From positions 120,390,518 through 120,454,517 of the forward strand of contig CM043958.1 in assembly GCA_014529385.2 (NCBI GenBank): a stretch of DNA of 64,000 nucleotides, written 5' to 3'. Both the position numbers and the translations under genes were made by a program. Below are positions 1 to 13,597 of this stretch, one piece after another. Numbering within the stretch: position 1 is the first letter of the stretch; every line of letters starts with the position of its first letter. The notes under the pieces are model-generated. The model was not told where the DNA came from. It ran no database searches and worked only from the letters and a program-made list of their open reading frames with translations. Source of the stretch: Adiantum capillus-veneris (lineage: Eukaryota; Streptophyta; Polypodiopsida; Polypodiales; Pteridaceae).

Positions 1-1010
1 GTGTGTGTGTGTACTCAAGTAGGGTATGATACTCATATTCTCATATTTTCAAGGAGCCTAATGTGTACACAAAAGGAGGCTGTCCTACATTGCCTCAATG
101 CCCAATCACACATTTAACAGAGCAACAAGTAAGCCAAATGGTTGGTATAGTATAGATTGTGCGCAAGGAAATAGGCTCAAGCTGGTTGAGTTCAATCTGA
201 TCTCTCAAAGAGGAATATGGTTTTGTAATTAGAGGATAAATATAGATAGAGATCAATGGCATGCATGATTATAGTCACTACCTCAATTTTACACCACGCC
301 CTTCAGTTTAGCATAATGGCAAAAAATCCTACAAAAATAAACAATTGAGCAACCTTACTTTTTTTTCATTTCTATCACATTTTAAGACGCAAATGATGTG
401 AAAGTGTGCATGACCAAATAGTGTGCACCTTATCATACTAAGATGCTTATGTATTGTTATGATTAGGTGATGACGTAAATCGTTACCATACTTGGCAGCA
501 TAGGTGTAATCAAATTCTTAATATGAAAAGAACGTCATCTTATCTCTTTGAAACTTGAAGCTTTTTTGATACATTGGAAACTATGAGCCCTTATATTTTC
601 ACAACTCTACTCTTAGACATGAAAAGTTTCATAATTACACACTATCTTTAAAAACTTGATGGCTTACCCAGTTTGTACTTCTCGACTTGGTAGCACTTTT
701 GTAAGCTCTAGGTAGACCAAGGGAAAGATGGTCTTCTTGCCATATAAGAAGTTTTGATGTACACTTCTACCATGTCTTGCTCATAAAAAAGATGCAAGGA
801 TAGAAGTAAGTAAGAGAGTGGAGTACAGAGATATTGAATTCAATTGTGTTCCTATGGTTGAAACCAATTCTAGAACGCACTCCATTTTCAAAAACAGCTT
901 TATTGCTACTGATTCCAAACGGCTTTCATCTCTTCATACCATGCTAACTTACCTAATCTATATAATCAACATTGGTAGCATTGCTAAATCAAGATACACT
1001 AGAAGGAGGA

Positions 1011-1044
<34 letters not shown>

Positions 1045-1865
1045 CACAATAGAAGTAGAGCACTCCTAAGTTTTTTGAACAAGGACTAGCATCTTATGAA
1101 AAACAATGTCTATGAGAAGCTCCCAAGCTTGGTATCAAAGAATGCTTTGTATAATCTTACATATATTTATGTTTGTTAGAATCTTCAAGAGGTTGTGTAA
1201 TGCGTTACTTTTACAAATGCAATAGAATATACATGTAGGAATAGAGTATTGATAGTGTTTCACGTGGAAGAGAAGATATTCCTACAAAAATAGAAGCGAT
1301 GTTTTTTTGGCCGCAGCAACGCGCGGGTCACATACTAGTTATGTACTTAATCGTGTGGTATTAAGAGTGTGCTCTTTTGGTTTGCACCAACATATGGGTC
1401 ACATACTATAGTTATGTTGATTCAATTCTCTATACACTTCGATTGTCATGAAAAGCTGATGTTATGATTTTTCTTGGATAGGGTTGAGTTGTTCTATTTA
1501 TAGATGCCACGTCAAAAGAAGGCATCAGACACTATCAACATTTAGTTGGATGCTTCATCATCCACCATTTCATATCTATGGTAATGTCTAAGTATCTCCT
1601 TTGTAAAATTTTAGCTTGGTGTCCAAACTAACAATTTTCTCATGTAGATACACCTGGTTGGAGAGGCCCACTCTCTTAAATTTGTAACAAAATCTTAGCT
1701 CTCGATCACTCGCAGACATGCATAAAGAGCCGCAGGAACCTACTTGTTTATGCATATATAAGCCATAACATTTCAACATTCCCACAGAATGAGATGAAAA
1801 TTATTGGAATGTCAAAATTATTGCGCTCCTTGTGAGGGGAGAGGAGGTTCTTGAGGACAGGATGA

Positions 1866-1925
<60 letters not shown>

Positions 1926-1928
1926 GTG
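1..1928. other. Non-coding AT-rich spacer, no gene seen
   Basis: No reading frame here resembles a protein family. The longest open stretches run through the CT and CA microsatellites and are low-complexity translations. No tRNA or transposon termini were recognised. Confidence 0.6.
1013..1042. repeat. (CT)15 microsatellite
   Basis: An uninterrupted CT dinucleotide run of about 30 bp in AT-rich non-coding DNA. Unlike the later TC tracts, it has no LINE sequence on either side. Confidence 0.95.
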
Positions 1929-1935
1929 TGTGTTT
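1866..1935. repeat. (CA)n tract turning into (TG)n
   Basis: A CA run of about 55 bp with one AA interruption, followed at once by TGTGTGTG. The junction is therefore a perfect inverted repeat that could form a hairpin or cruciform. The first long direct repeat begins at its right edge. Confidence 0.95.
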
Positions 1936-3114
1936 GGGATTGATTGAGCAATTCTGGCTCTTTCCCATGGATCACTCTCGGATTTAGGTAAAATTTTCTA
2001 CTTTTTGAAAATAGGTTTATACATGTGTTTTGGGTGTGCTGAAAATAGGGTATCTTGATTATTTATTACAAGGTTCATCCTGTTGAGCATGCATAATATA
2101 AGGGTAATTTTACAAATCAGCCCTTGCTATTTACTACAGGACTTATGGGATTCTATCAATCATCTATTGATGATATGCTGTCAAGTCTAGAATGTTCCAT
2201 TCTATTAATACATAGAGAAGCTTGGCGTCAAGTCTCTAAAGCTTATTGTTGTGATTACATAAACTTTATTGTAGTACAACAATAATTGTTATGGCATTAT
2301 TGGGTTTATCCTTGTTGTGAGATGGTTATGATTTTCACAACTCGAGATACTAAATGAGTTTGACCTGGCTCTAGCTTTGGATGGTCGGATTGGATCTAAG
2401 GTTAGAACTTTTTCTTGACTGATTTTTTGAGTTGTACTGACTAATTCTACTTTACTTCATGTTCCAAATTCTTTTTGGTTTATACAAAATTAAAAATGGT
2501 TGGCAAGCTTGATTTTTTATCACGCTAAATGGTTTGGCTATAAGGTTTATCAAAAGAAATGCTTGTCGGAAGTTAGCATATAACTCTTTTACGGAATTTT
2601 TACCTCAGATGTAGGATCTGCTTGACATAAATTGTGACCTAAATTATTGGTTAATGGTTAGCTTATCTTTTTGAACGCTATGATTGGAACTCGCTTATAG
2701 GTTGGATATCAGCTCGTTTTGTGAACCCCGCTTATTTCACAAGTAGCATTTTAGGTCTACATCTTGATTACAACAAAAAAAACACTTTAGACTGTTCATA
2801 GCTTTAGCAAAAAGACTCTTCACTTTAGCCTTTTTTGTTGGAAAGGGGGTGTTTCATTGTGAACCTAGCTTATCAATGGCATTAAATTTGATGAATGTTG
2901 ATTCATAACTTACCTAATGACTGGTTATTAGTACCTTCTACTAACTAGCCTATGCTAATGCTATTTAACTGGAAGGATTTAACATTTTTGTAAACTCTTA
3001 AAACTAACCAGTCAGTTGTATGGTTTTGATAATTAATGAGTAAACCATAGATGGTTTATTTTTAGATTTCATTACCAAACAAGAACACCTTAAAACAAAA
3101 AAAAGGGGGCTTCA
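1929..3114. repeat. Long direct repeat, copy 1 (about 1.19 kb)
   Basis: From TGTGTTTGGGATTGATTG to AAAAGGGGGCTTCA this segment is repeated with scattered substitutions and small indels at 5839-7006. No coding potential is visible. It begins TG and ends CA, so it could be a long LTR, but no PBS follows it, no polypurine tract precedes the second copy, and the outer flanks (GTGTG and TGAGA) do not match. Just past its end a short stretch (AAAAAAAGGGGGCTTCATGG) occurs twice. A segmental duplication or an old, eroded non-coding element are both possible. Confidence 0.8.
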
Positions 3115-4094
3115 TGGGATTAAAAAAAGGGGGCTTCATGGGAATGAATACTTGGTGATTTAAACTCTTTATGGATGGTAGGTATAAGTTTAAAAGGGTT
3201 TTAAGTAGGACATGGATAACAAACTAATAGGCTCATTGACATATGTATTACCTATTGAAGGCTAATGAATCTGTTGTCTTGTTTATATGGATGCAGGTGA
3301 GGATTATATCTTTACTTAGGATCTTCCTGGCTTTGTTGCTATCCGCCGTCATCGATATACTTGGTCTCTATCACTTTAATATCTGTTGTTTTTAACTATC
3401 TTATGTACAAATCACAAGAATGATACCTCATTCTCACTATGATCTACAAAAATGAATCAAAGACTGAGTTGTTTTTGTGCTAATCCTTGTCCTTTGTCTA
3501 AAGCCAGCAATATTTTGAACTATTATGTTCTTTTGTGTGTAAGTATTAGTTTAAAAACAGCAACACACACGTCCTAAATGCAAGGTTCTCCCAGTTTGTT
3601 GGGTAACCAGGATGCTAGATTTGGAGACTTTTGTCTATAGGCTTCGATTGACCCACTGCAGATAATTCCTTGTTAGGTTGACAGGTGTTAGGTGGTCTTT
3701 TCTTGTCTAAATATTGGATTCCTGCTCACAGATATTGTAGTCTTTGACTCTCCTGGTTTCAGGTTGCAGGCTAATCCAAAATTAATTACCCTCGGTTAAT
3801 TATATCGATTCTTATGATTTTAGGATCATTTTTACTTGTAAACGGACTACTCTTGATTGGATGATTCGTTCATTGAAACTGCTATAAGCATGGCAAACCT
3901 CTACGACCAATTTTGAATGGCATCCATACTATACTCTACTGGCTAAAAAACCCTAAAACTCCGATTGGAGTATAATCCTCTTTGTTAACATTTTCCCTTA
4001 TTGCTCCATTGGGATTCATGGATTTTTTGCTATATTACAATTCTTTTTACTTCAAACTTGACTATTCTACTCTCATCAACTTGATGAGTCAGTA

Positions 4095-4140
4095 GGCCCA
4101 TACTCAATGGGCATATTGCCGACTCATTGAGTATGGTGCC
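4095..4140. repeat. Imperfect hairpin of about 15 bp arms
   Basis: CATACTCAATG at 4099-4109 is the reverse complement of CATTGAGTATG at 4125-4135, and flanking GGC/GCC pairs extend the stem around one unpaired base, with a 15-base loop. Immediately upstream CTCATCAA/TTGATGAG forms a second small inverted repeat. No function can be assigned. Confidence 0.75.
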
Positions 4141-4151
4141 TAGGTTAGAGT

Positions 4152-4153
<2 letters not shown>

Positions 4154-4185
<32 letters not shown>
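4154..4185. repeat. (AC)16 microsatellite
   Basis: A pure AC run of 32 bp just downstream of the hairpin. Confidence 0.95.
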
Positions 4186-4188
<3 letters not shown>

Positions 4189-5338
4189 GTCACGTTACTT
4201 TGCATGGGTTGATCATCCTGCATTGACACACTTCTCACCCCTGCTTTGGTCTCAAGGGTAGAATTTTCTGGTCACTTCTTGACTTCATCTTGCTATGATT
4301 GCTTCATCAAGCTACACACACTTACACCTAAGCTACTAAGATAGCTAATGATTATTTTGTCTTCTCATGGAGGGCTACCTTTTGCCTGTATCCTAGGGGA
4401 ATTTGGTTGAAGCATAATGAAATTGATAAGTATACGGTTTTTACCTCCCTCGGGTCTTACCTCTTCTATACTATCTTGGCATAATTAGATGGCTTAGATA
4501 AATATGCCTATTGTGGGCCGATGATTACAATGTTGGGAGTATAGATATACACTTATCTTCTGGCAGACTATTCTCATAATCCTTCGGTATGAGACTATGG
4601 CTTAGTGGTGGCCAATCCTTTACCTGGAAACTCCTACCCACACTCCTAAAGCACGATGATAATCATATTTTGGACATGTCCAGTGATGTACCTTCCACTT
4701 AAATCTCAAAATATGGACCTTGCATGTGGACAAAACCTTTTTTTTTGGTTAGTATGCATCGGGTGGAAATGTACCTAAAACACACTTGTTGTAAGGCGTT
4801 ACTCTACAATGGTATGAACACCCCCTAATAAAAACTTACTCTGAGCATAATTACCCTAGCATAGCTTATTGGGAACCCCCTTGAGCGTGATGGGTCACTC
4901 TGTATTATTGTGTCCCACCTCATCCTTTAAATTTTTGGGAAATTTCCCTCATGCTTTGTGGCGGCGGTCGTGGCCTATGACTGAACTTCAATAATAATCC
5001 CTCTCCCAACGCTCTGGCATTTTCCACACTCATCTCTTCGTCTTTATTCTTGCGTGCCTATTGGTGCAACATTCCTTGCATCCTGATCTCTCTTTCTCTC
5101 TCCTTTCCTCATTCCACGATGCCAGAACTATGGCTAATATACAACACCGTAAAATGAATGGAGACCTGACTCTTGAAGTCAAGGACTGCCTGGGGATCTT
5201 GGAACTGATGATTTCAAACGCAGGCTTGATGAAGTAACGCCAAGACCAAACATGCTACCTATTTAATTGGGTGAGGGGTTGTTTTACTGCCTCACTTAGT
5301 CTTGATTTTTTTGGTTACCTCTGGATTTTTATAAAGTG

Positions 5339-5463
<125 letters not shown>

Positions 5464-5838
5464 TCATTATGTGTGGTGATGTGGGAATATCTTAGTGATT
5501 GTGGAGCAACCAGCTGGCTCTCAGGTTCTTTTGTCTTACATTCTCCCTGTTGGTTTTGAGGCCGGATTGATTTCTTTGTTTTGGTTTCCCATATAAAAAG
5601 CTCACCACTCTGTGCTTTGCTTTTGATGATGGCTGCCTGGACTCGTTGATAACAATGTCTTGGTTTAAGCAAGCCTAAATACTATGTTGATGTTTTTGTT
5701 TGATTGATCTTACTCTTGGTTGCTAGGTTGAAACTTACACTTGTTTCTTCCACTATCTACTTGATGTTGTTTTCAACAAAGTTATAAATCGCGGTTATCT
5801 TTTAGTATTGCACTGACTATATTAAACCTGAGTTATGA

Positions 5839-7006
5839 TGTGTTTGGGATTGATTGAGCAATGCTGGCTCCTTCCCATGGATCACTCTTGGATTTAGGTA
5901 CAATTTCCTACTTTCTGAAAATAAATTTATACAGTGGGGTGTGCCGAACAATAGGGTATCTTGGATTATTTTATTACAAGGTTCATCCTGTTGAGCATGC
6001 ATAATATAAGGGTGATTTTACAAATCATTCGTTGCTATTTACTACATTACTTATGGGATTCTATCAATCATCTATTGATCATATGCTGTAAGGTCTAGAA
6101 TATCCAAGTCTGTTAATACACAAAGGAGCCTGGTGTCAAGTCTGTACTAAAGCTTAGTGTTGTGATTACTATATTGTAGTACATCAATAATTGCTATGGA
6201 ATTACTGGGTTTATCCTTGCTGTGAGATGGTTATGATCTTCACAAGCTGTGATACTAAATGAGTTCAACTTGGCTCTAGTTTTGGATGGTCGGATTAGGA
6301 TCTAGGGTTAGAACTTTCTCTGGTACTGATTTTTTTAGCAGTAAATTCTTTTTGGATTATACAAAATTAAAAAATGGTTGCAAACTTGCCTTTTTTATCA
6401 CGCTAAATGGTTTGGCTTTAAGGTTTATCAGAAGCAATGCTTGTCAGAAGTTAGCATATTGGTTTTATTGACTCTTATAGGGAATTTTTACCTCAAATGT
6501 AGAATTTTCTTGACATAAACTGTTACCTAAATTATTGGTTAATGGTTAGCTTATCATTTTGAACACTATGATTGGACCTCACTTATAGGTTGGATATCAG
6601 CTGGTTGTAAACCTGCTTATATCACAAGTAGCATTTTATGTCTACTTCTTGATTACAAAGAAAATCACTTTAGATTGTTAGTAGCAAAAATATTGTTCAC
6701 TTTAGCCTTTTTTGTTGGGAAGGGGTGTTTCATAGCAAACTTAGCTTATCAATGGCATAAACTTCGATGAATGCTGATTCATAACTTACCTAATGATTGG
6801 TTATTTGTACCTTCACTAACTAGCATGTGATGATGCTATTTAACTAGAAAGGATTTAACATTTTTGTAAACTCCTAAAACTAACCAGTCACTTGTATGGT
6901 TTTGATAATTAATGAGTAACCATAGATGGTTTGTACTAAGATGGTTTATTTTTAGATTTCATTACAAAACAAGAACACCTTAAAACAAAAAAAAGGGGGG
7001 GCTTCA
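5839..7006. repeat. Long direct repeat, copy 2 (about 1.17 kb)
   Basis: Second copy of the 1929-3114 sequence, same orientation, diverged by many single-base differences and short indels, ending in the same AAAAAAAAGGGGGGGCTTCA. It abuts a fragment of copia gag at 7007. No open reading frame of interest. Confidence 0.8.
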
Positions 7007-7287
7007 TGAGAAGTGGTTACATTACTGTTACCACCTTTTCTTTGAGCAGCAATAAAAGCATGTTCAACTGCACATTGTTTAGCCCTGTTTTTTCTGGAAA
7101 GTGACTCTTGCAACAACAATGTGCATAATGCGTCAAACTTGACAACTTCAAGATTTCAATGGGTCAAAGTCTCCAAGTACTAGCAGAAGTCTTGTAAGAA
7201 TCTGGCAAAGCATCAAGAACGTATGCACAAGGGAACTGTTAGAAATGACTTTGCCTACAGAAATAAGTTGCTCATTGATATCCTTGA
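7007..7287 (-). pseudogene. Copia gag fragment (relative of copia-2)
   Basis: Read on the minus strand, this stretch closely matches the gag region of copia-2 at about 11,250-11,520: the same succession of words is present, for example CAACTTATTTCTGTAGG and GTCAAGTTTGACGCATTA. It carries small frameshifting differences and is cut at 7288 by the LTR of copia-1. It abuts copy 2 of the long repeat on its other side. I infer that copia-1 inserted into an older minus-strand member of the copia-2 family whose LTR/PBS end lies at 18,025-18,244. Confidence 0.8.
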
Positions 7288-8116
<829 letters not shown>

Positions 8117-8131
8117 ATCTCCCACTTGGAG
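8117..8131 (-). promoter_or_regulatory. Copia-1 polypurine tract
   Basis: On the minus strand CAAGTGGGAGAT lies immediately before the TGTTAAG start of the 3' LTR. This is the standard position and composition of the plus-strand priming tract of plant copia elements. Confidence 0.85.
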
Positions 8132-8295
8132 ACTGATCTCCACACCAAACCTCTGACTACTTTCCATCCTGGCTTCTTATCCTTGAATGCCGATTGAAGA
8201 TGAACAGAAGCTTAACTTCTCCTTGACCACCTTTGTAAACATGCTTGCAGGATTTTCACTTGTATGTATCTTTCCTAGCTTTAGTTGTCTCTCTT

Positions 8296-8499
8296 CTAAA
8301 AGAGTGCGTATAAGTGATATCTCACCTCAATGTGCTTTGTCCTTGAATGAAAGGCTGAGTTCTTTGCAAGATGGATAGTGCTTTGGCTATCATTGTACAA
8401 GACACAATTTTCTTGTTTGAATACGAGCTCTTCTAAGAATCTATGAAGCCACAAAATTACTTTGCTTGCCTCCGTCATTGCTACATACTCTACTTCCAT
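8296..8499 (-). pseudogene. Copia-1 RNase H fragment
   Basis: Minus-strand frame with the copia RNase H signature: EVEYVAMTEASKVILWL, then LYNDSQSTIHLAKN and SRTKHIEVRYH. These correspond to the conserved S/AEYxA block, the catalytic D in DSQSA-type sequence, and the RTKHIxVxYHF block. The reading frame is lost on both sides, and the region 8500-8786 carries frameshifted connection sequence. RNase H would degrade the RNA strand during reverse transcription; here it is inactive. Confidence 0.88.
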
Positions 8500-8786
8500 G
8501 GTAAAAAGTGAGAACGCTTTCTGTAGCTTTGAAGCCCAGCTTTTACTGTTGTGCCTCCAATTGTGAAGGCATAGCCAATAGTGCTCCTTTGAGTATCGTT
8601 GTCACCTGCCATATCTGCATCAGCATACCCTTGAAGAAAAATATCAATTCCTCCAAAATACAAAGCATTTGTTGTTGTCCCTTTCAGATACCTAAGTATC
8701 CACTACATAGCTTTTGAGCGCTCTTTACCTGGGTTGTCCATGCACCTACTTACAACTCCCACTGCATGTGAAATATCTGGCCTTGT

Positions 8787-9870
8787 CTAGACCATAGCAT
8801 ACATAAGAGAACCTACCACTGCAGCATATGGAACTTTAGACATATGTGCTATCTCCTCTTGTATCTTTGGACACATATCCTTGGTTAGTTTAAAGTGACC
8901 AGCCAAAGGTGTAGAAACTGTTTTTGCATTTTGCATTGCAAACCTTTCTAGTACCTTCTTGATGTAATCCTCTTGAGATAGCTTTATTGTCTTCTTCGTT
9001 TTGTCCCTTGATATCTTCATACCAAGTATCCTCTTTGCAGCACCTAAATCTTTCATTGAAAAAGATTTAGTAGCTCCTCTTTTAGGTCTTTGATGTCTTG
9101 CATGTTAGCAATTGCAATCAACATGTCATCAACATACAACATTAGGATGATGAACTTCCCATCTCACAAATTCTTTGTATAGATGCAATGATCTAAGTTG
9201 CATCTTCTGAATCCATGATCCAACATTCATCGATCGAACTTCAAGTACCATTGTCTTGATGCTTGCTTTAAACCATACAAGCTCTTCTTTAATCTGCAAA
9301 CCATTTTCTCCTTACCCCTTACTTCACACCCCTTTGGTTGAAGCATGAAAATTTCCTCCTCTAAGTCACCGTGAGGGAATGCCCTATTTACACCCATTTG
9401 CTCGATATTCAAATCATGAGCAGCCACAAGGCTTAAGACAAGCTTAATTGAGTTCATTTTTACAACATGAGAAAATATTTCATTGAAGTCAATACCCTTC
9501 TTTTGAGAAAACCCTTTAACCACAAGCCTAAACTTGTACCTTTTCTTCCCACCTTCTTCTTTCTTCAACTTATACACCCATTTGTTCTGAAGTGCCTGCT
9601 TACATTTAAGCAACTCAACCAACTCCCATGTTTGATTGCGATGTAATGAGTCCTTTCTTCTTTGGACTCATGTTGCATAGCTTCCTTGTATGATTCCGGC
9701 TCTCCAGAATTTGAGATCAAGAGATGGTTGAAGGAAGGAATAAACCTTTCTGGAGGTCTACTTGCTCTTGTAGATCTTTGGGGAATAGGTTGAGGCTCCT
9801 CATTTGATTGACGTTGTTGTACGTTGTCACCGTTTGCACTCCTTGAGTCTTCACGTTCCTCAAACTCCAT
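8787..9870 (-). pseudogene. Copia-1 reverse transcriptase, broken
   Basis: Minus-strand frames spell the copia reverse transcriptase. At 9565-9870 there is a linker with RSTRASRPPERF and a piece of the N-terminal block. At 9227-9622 there are NKWVYKLKKEEGGKKRYKF, then LVVKGFSQKKGIDFNEIFS and SLYGLKQASRQWYLKFD. At 8787-9056 the thumb follows with MKDLGAAKRILGMKISRD and VGSLMYAMV. The stretch encoding the catalytic Y-x-D-D block (about 9070-9220) has lost its frame, although DVDDMLIA-like bases remain. Several frames are needed, so it cannot be active. Confidence 0.92.
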
Positions 9871-10187
9871 GTACTCATCAACTGTATATTTTGCTTATTT
9901 TCTTTTCAAGTAATCTTTGTACATATTTTGTTCATTGAAAATTACATCCCTACTAAAGATTTTACCATCTTCAGGATTCCATATGCGATACCCAAAGTCA
10001 CCTTCTCCATAGCCAATGAAGAAACATCTTTGTGGACTTTGCATCTAGCTTTGATCTTAGGCTTCTATCTATGTGCATAAAAGCTTCACACCCAAACACT
10101 TTGAGAAATGAATAATTCATCGGTTTACCTATCCATGCCTCCTCTGGAACTCCCCCATCCAATGCCGTTGAGGGTGACCGGTTGATC
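9871..10187 (-). pseudogene. Copia-1 integrase C-terminal part and linker
   Basis: The minus-strand translation continues the integrase cut at 15,351: after the copia-2 insertion point it reads WIGKPMNYSFLKVFGCEAF and then a KLDAKS-type segment, typical of the region after the copia integrase core. Frameshifts follow. This piece and 15,351-15,748 were contiguous before copia-2 inserted. Confidence 0.82.
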
Positions 10188-10415
10188 TGTTACCATATAC
10201 AAGTGGTAGTGATGTGTGTGTGAACACACTAGGACCGCCGAGGCATTTTTTCCCTCTTTAGGAGGTTTTTTCCCCCGAGCATTGTATATACGCCCATCAC
10301 TCTAGGCTATCTATCTTTCCATTGCACACTAAGTAACACACTCTCTATTGTGTGCCTTGAGCTTCCTTCGTCTTCTCCAAGCTGTGTGCGTTTCTCTGCA
10401 ACCCTAATTCCAACA
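10188..10415 (+). repeat. Copia-2 5' LTR
   Basis: Begins TGTTACCATATAC and ends CCTAATTCCAACA. It is immediately followed by a PBS, and matches 15,117-15,345 almost base for base. It contains AT-rich TTGTATATACG, a plausible core promoter element, by position only. Confidence 0.97.
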
Positions 10416-10432
10416 ATTGGTATCAGAGCAGG
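10416..10432 (+). promoter_or_regulatory. Copia-2 primer binding site
   Basis: ATTGGTATCAGAGC directly after the 5' LTR is complementary to the 3' end of plant initiator tRNA-Met, the usual minus-strand primer of copia elements. Confidence 0.93.
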
Positions 10433-10776
10433 TTACGTCCTCCCGGGCTTAGTCGCCAGCTACTCCAGCACACGCCTGCTCACTTTCTCCAATCACAGTG
10501 AGGTTTCGAGAGCGTTCGCAAGTCGACAAATATTTCGAAAGAACTTGTAGAGCTTTGTCTGCTCAGATTTCTGATTCGGGCTCATTTCGGCCTCCATTTC
10601 CACTATAGGCAGGTCTGCACAGGCAATTTCGTCATTTTGTGCAAAATTTTGTCAGTGCCGATTTCTGCATAATAGGTGTCTTACAGTCTTCTACGGTTTG
10701 TGCTATATAGCACGTGTTGTTCCCGCTCCATTTCTTCTATTTTCGGGCAGTTTTCACATTAGGTGCAACATTTACC

Positions 10777-11886
10777 ATGGCTGACAACAACACAGATGTC
10801 TTCAAGATGTTTGTTGCTGAGGACAGGTTGGATGGGGACAATTATCCTATATGGGCTTTTATGATGCAACACGTTCTTATGTCAAAGGGCGTCTGGAATA
10901 TTGTGCAGGGCATTGAGTACGTCCTGGTTTTGAGGATGTAGGCGATATTAAGGATGTTGCAGATCTTGCTGCAAGGATTGCTGCTATTAGAGTTGTTTTG
11001 CCTACGGCAGAACAAGCTCGTTGGGATGTAAAGGATGCGCAGGATCATGCATTGATTGTGTTGTCTGTGAAGCGCACCATTGTTCCTCACATCCATTCAA
11101 CAAAATCTATAAAACAGGCTTGGGATATTCTAGGAGGTCTTTATGCAAGCCGCAATGAGGCTAAAATTGCTTTGTTGCGTAAAGAGCTGGAGTCAAAGAT
11201 TATGCATGAGGAAGATGATATGGACACTTTCCTTGCTAGTGTCAAGGATATCAATGAGCAACTTATTTCTGTAGGTGAAGTCATTTCAGACAATTCCCTT
11301 GTGCAGACTGTTCTTGATGCCTTACCAGATTCTTACCAGACTTTTGCTAGTACTTGGAGACTTATGACCCAAGGAAATCTAGAAGTTGTCAAGTTTGACG
11401 CATTACGCACATTGCTGTTGCAAGAGTCACTTTCCAAGAAAAACAGGACTAGACAACATGCAGTTGAATAGGCTTTTATTGCTTCTCAAAGAAAGGAAAG
11501 TAACAATACAACCACTTCTTATGGTTCTGCTGTGAGTGTCAAAACTTCTGTTCCTAATGCTTCTGCTGGCAGCAATTCGTCTGGAAATTCTGGTGATAAG
11601 GGAAAAAAGAAGATGCGTTGCCATTATTGTAAAGCTAATGATCACTTGATCAAGTCGTATCCTGAGTTGAAGGCCAAAGAGGCTAAGAAGAAAGAGGGTG
11701 GTTCCACTGCAAATGCTGGTTCCACTACAAATGCAGCCATTGTTGAGTCTTCTGCGAAAGGAGATTGTGTTGCTGATGTTGATGCAGAATGGGCTTTTAG
11801 TGCAGAGTGCACTTACAATCGTGCTGTCCATGATGCATGCTTGCAGTTTCTGCAGATTCACATGTGTGGTATTTTGACAGTGGTGC
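10777..11886 (+). pseudogene. Copia-2 gag, broken
   Basis: Starts at ATG 10,777 with MADNNTDVFKMFVAED and the gag N-terminal block LDGDNYPIWAFMMQ. A frameshift near 10,930 is followed by the UBN2/retrotran_gag region at 10,998-11,471 (QAWDILGGLYASRNEAKI, LLRKELESKIMHEEDD). A TAG at 11,469-11,471 looks like a CAG glutamine codon changed to stop. The zinc knuckle CHYCKANDHLIKSYP has tyrosine in place of the last cysteine of the CCHC pattern. It would be the capsid and RNA-packaging protein. Confidence 0.9.
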
Positions 11887-12240
11887 TACAAAGCACATTA
11901 CCTCACATCGTGAATTGTTCACCTCTCTCGAGTCTGTCCCTCATGGGAATTCAGTCTTATCCGGTTCAGGGAGTTGGAAAGATTGTGCTTACTACTGCTA
12001 ATGGCAGTTCTTTCACACTTGTTGATGCACTTTATGTACCTAGGATCAAGGAGAATCTCTTATTTGTATCCGCACTTGCTAGACTTGGACTTGTAGTCAA
12101 ATTTGTGGATGACAGATGTACAATTCATGATCTCAGTTTTGGTGATGAAATTGTTGCATCTAGCCTTTTGTGTCGTGGGCTGTATAAGCTCACTTTGTAT
12201 GACAAGTGTGGACAAAATTTTGCAAATACTATTGTAGATT
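11869..12240 (+). pseudogene. Copia-2 protease and GAG-pre-integrase segment
   Basis: In the frame starting at 11,877 the bases encode WYFDSGATKHIT, the copia aspartic protease active site (D-S-G). The flanking gag frame does not read through it, so a frameshift lies just upstream. The following 11,990-12,240 encodes VDALYVPRIKENLLFVSAL and a GLYKL-type segment, the GAG-pre-integrase region. It ends at a TAA at 12,240-12,242. Confidence 0.85.
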
Positions 12241-12242
12241 AA

Positions 12243-13597
12243 AGGGCTATTTCAGATGCAAAACTTTGGCAATGCACGTTTTGGTCATCTGAATTTGCTA
12301 GTTTGCCACGTTTGCAGAAATCTGATATGGTTGCTTCTTTGCCGCCTCTTGAAGCAACTGTCAAATATGTTTGTGAAGGCTGTATTTTGGGTACGATGCA
12401 GCGTTCTAAGTTTCCAAAGGATGGTTCAGTTCGGGCCACATGCAGGTTGCAGTTTGTGCATAGTGATGTTTGTGGGCCCATGCAAACTCCGTCCTTAGGC
12501 AATACCTTTACTTCGTGACTTTCATTGATGATTACTCCAGGCATGCATGGGTATTTCTGCTTAAAGTGAAGTCCGAAGTTTTTATGTGCTTCAAACAATT
12601 TCTGGCTATGGCTAAAAATGTATAGAAATGTACTATGGGCACCCTCTGTGCTAATCGATGGGGGGAGTATATGTCTCATGAATTTAATGCATTTCTGGCT
12701 AGTTGTGGGATAAAACACCAATGTACAGTGCCTTATACACCTCAGCAAAATGGTGTTGCTGAGAGGAAAAACAAGTCACTTACGGAAATGGCACGATCTA
12801 TGGTCAAAAGTCAAGCTTTGCCGCATTCTTATTGGCTTGAGGCCATCATGTGTGCCACTTATGTATTAAACAGGTATCTTACAAAAGCATTGCAGTCTAT
12901 TACTCCATATGAAGCATGGCATGATAGAAAGCCTTCTATTGAGCACATGCGTTTTTTTGGCTGTTTGGCATATGCTTTGGTGCCACAAACACAGCGTAGA
13001 AAATTGGATGATAAGGCTATCAAATGTATTTTTTTTTGTTATAGTGCTGAAAGCAAAGGTTACATGTTGTATCATTTGCAAACAAAATGTATTCTGGTTT
13101 CACGGGATGTAGTGTTTGTGTGGAAGATTCTGTTCAGCCCTTGCTGTCATGTACTAGAGACAGTAAAGTAAGCTCACAGGACATTAATGACACTTTGTTG
13201 CCTCTTTTTAGTGGTGGAAATACAAATGTAAGTTCCAATGAGGCAAATGTACAGCCTATGAGGGTTTCTAAAAATGTTACAGATCAGCCTATTACTGATG
13301 CAGATGTACATGATGTACTTGATGAGGAAAGGGCTGAAAATGAGCAGGCTAGAGGTATGCCAAAATGGCTAGTGCACACTTTGCGTGACAGTAAATTGGA
13401 TGCACCTTTGTCTAGTCGTACTCGTTCAGGCTCTCGCCATGCATCTTATGCATCAGATTGTTATGCTTTGGCTGTGTCTAGCTTACATGATATTGAGAAG
13501 CCTCTGTCTTTTGATGAAGCACAGAATTCAGAAAATTGGATGGCTGCCATGCAATCAGAATATGATGCACTTATAGAAAATCACACATGGACTTTAT
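12243..13597 (+). pseudogene. Copia-2 integrase, broken
   Basis: Zinc-binding part: the histidine block FGHLN at about 12,290 is in a different frame from CEGCILGTMQRSKFP at 12,303-12,518. Core: QFVHSDVCGPMQTPSLG carries the first catalytic D; then after a frameshift HQCTVPYTPQQNGVAERKNK carries the catalytic E region, and PHSYWLEAIMCATYVLNR follows. The C-terminal stretch to 13,170 ends with CILVSRDVVF. A second frame carries on through a spacer to about 13,600. Integrase would insert the cDNA into the host DNA; this copy cannot. Confidence 0.93.
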
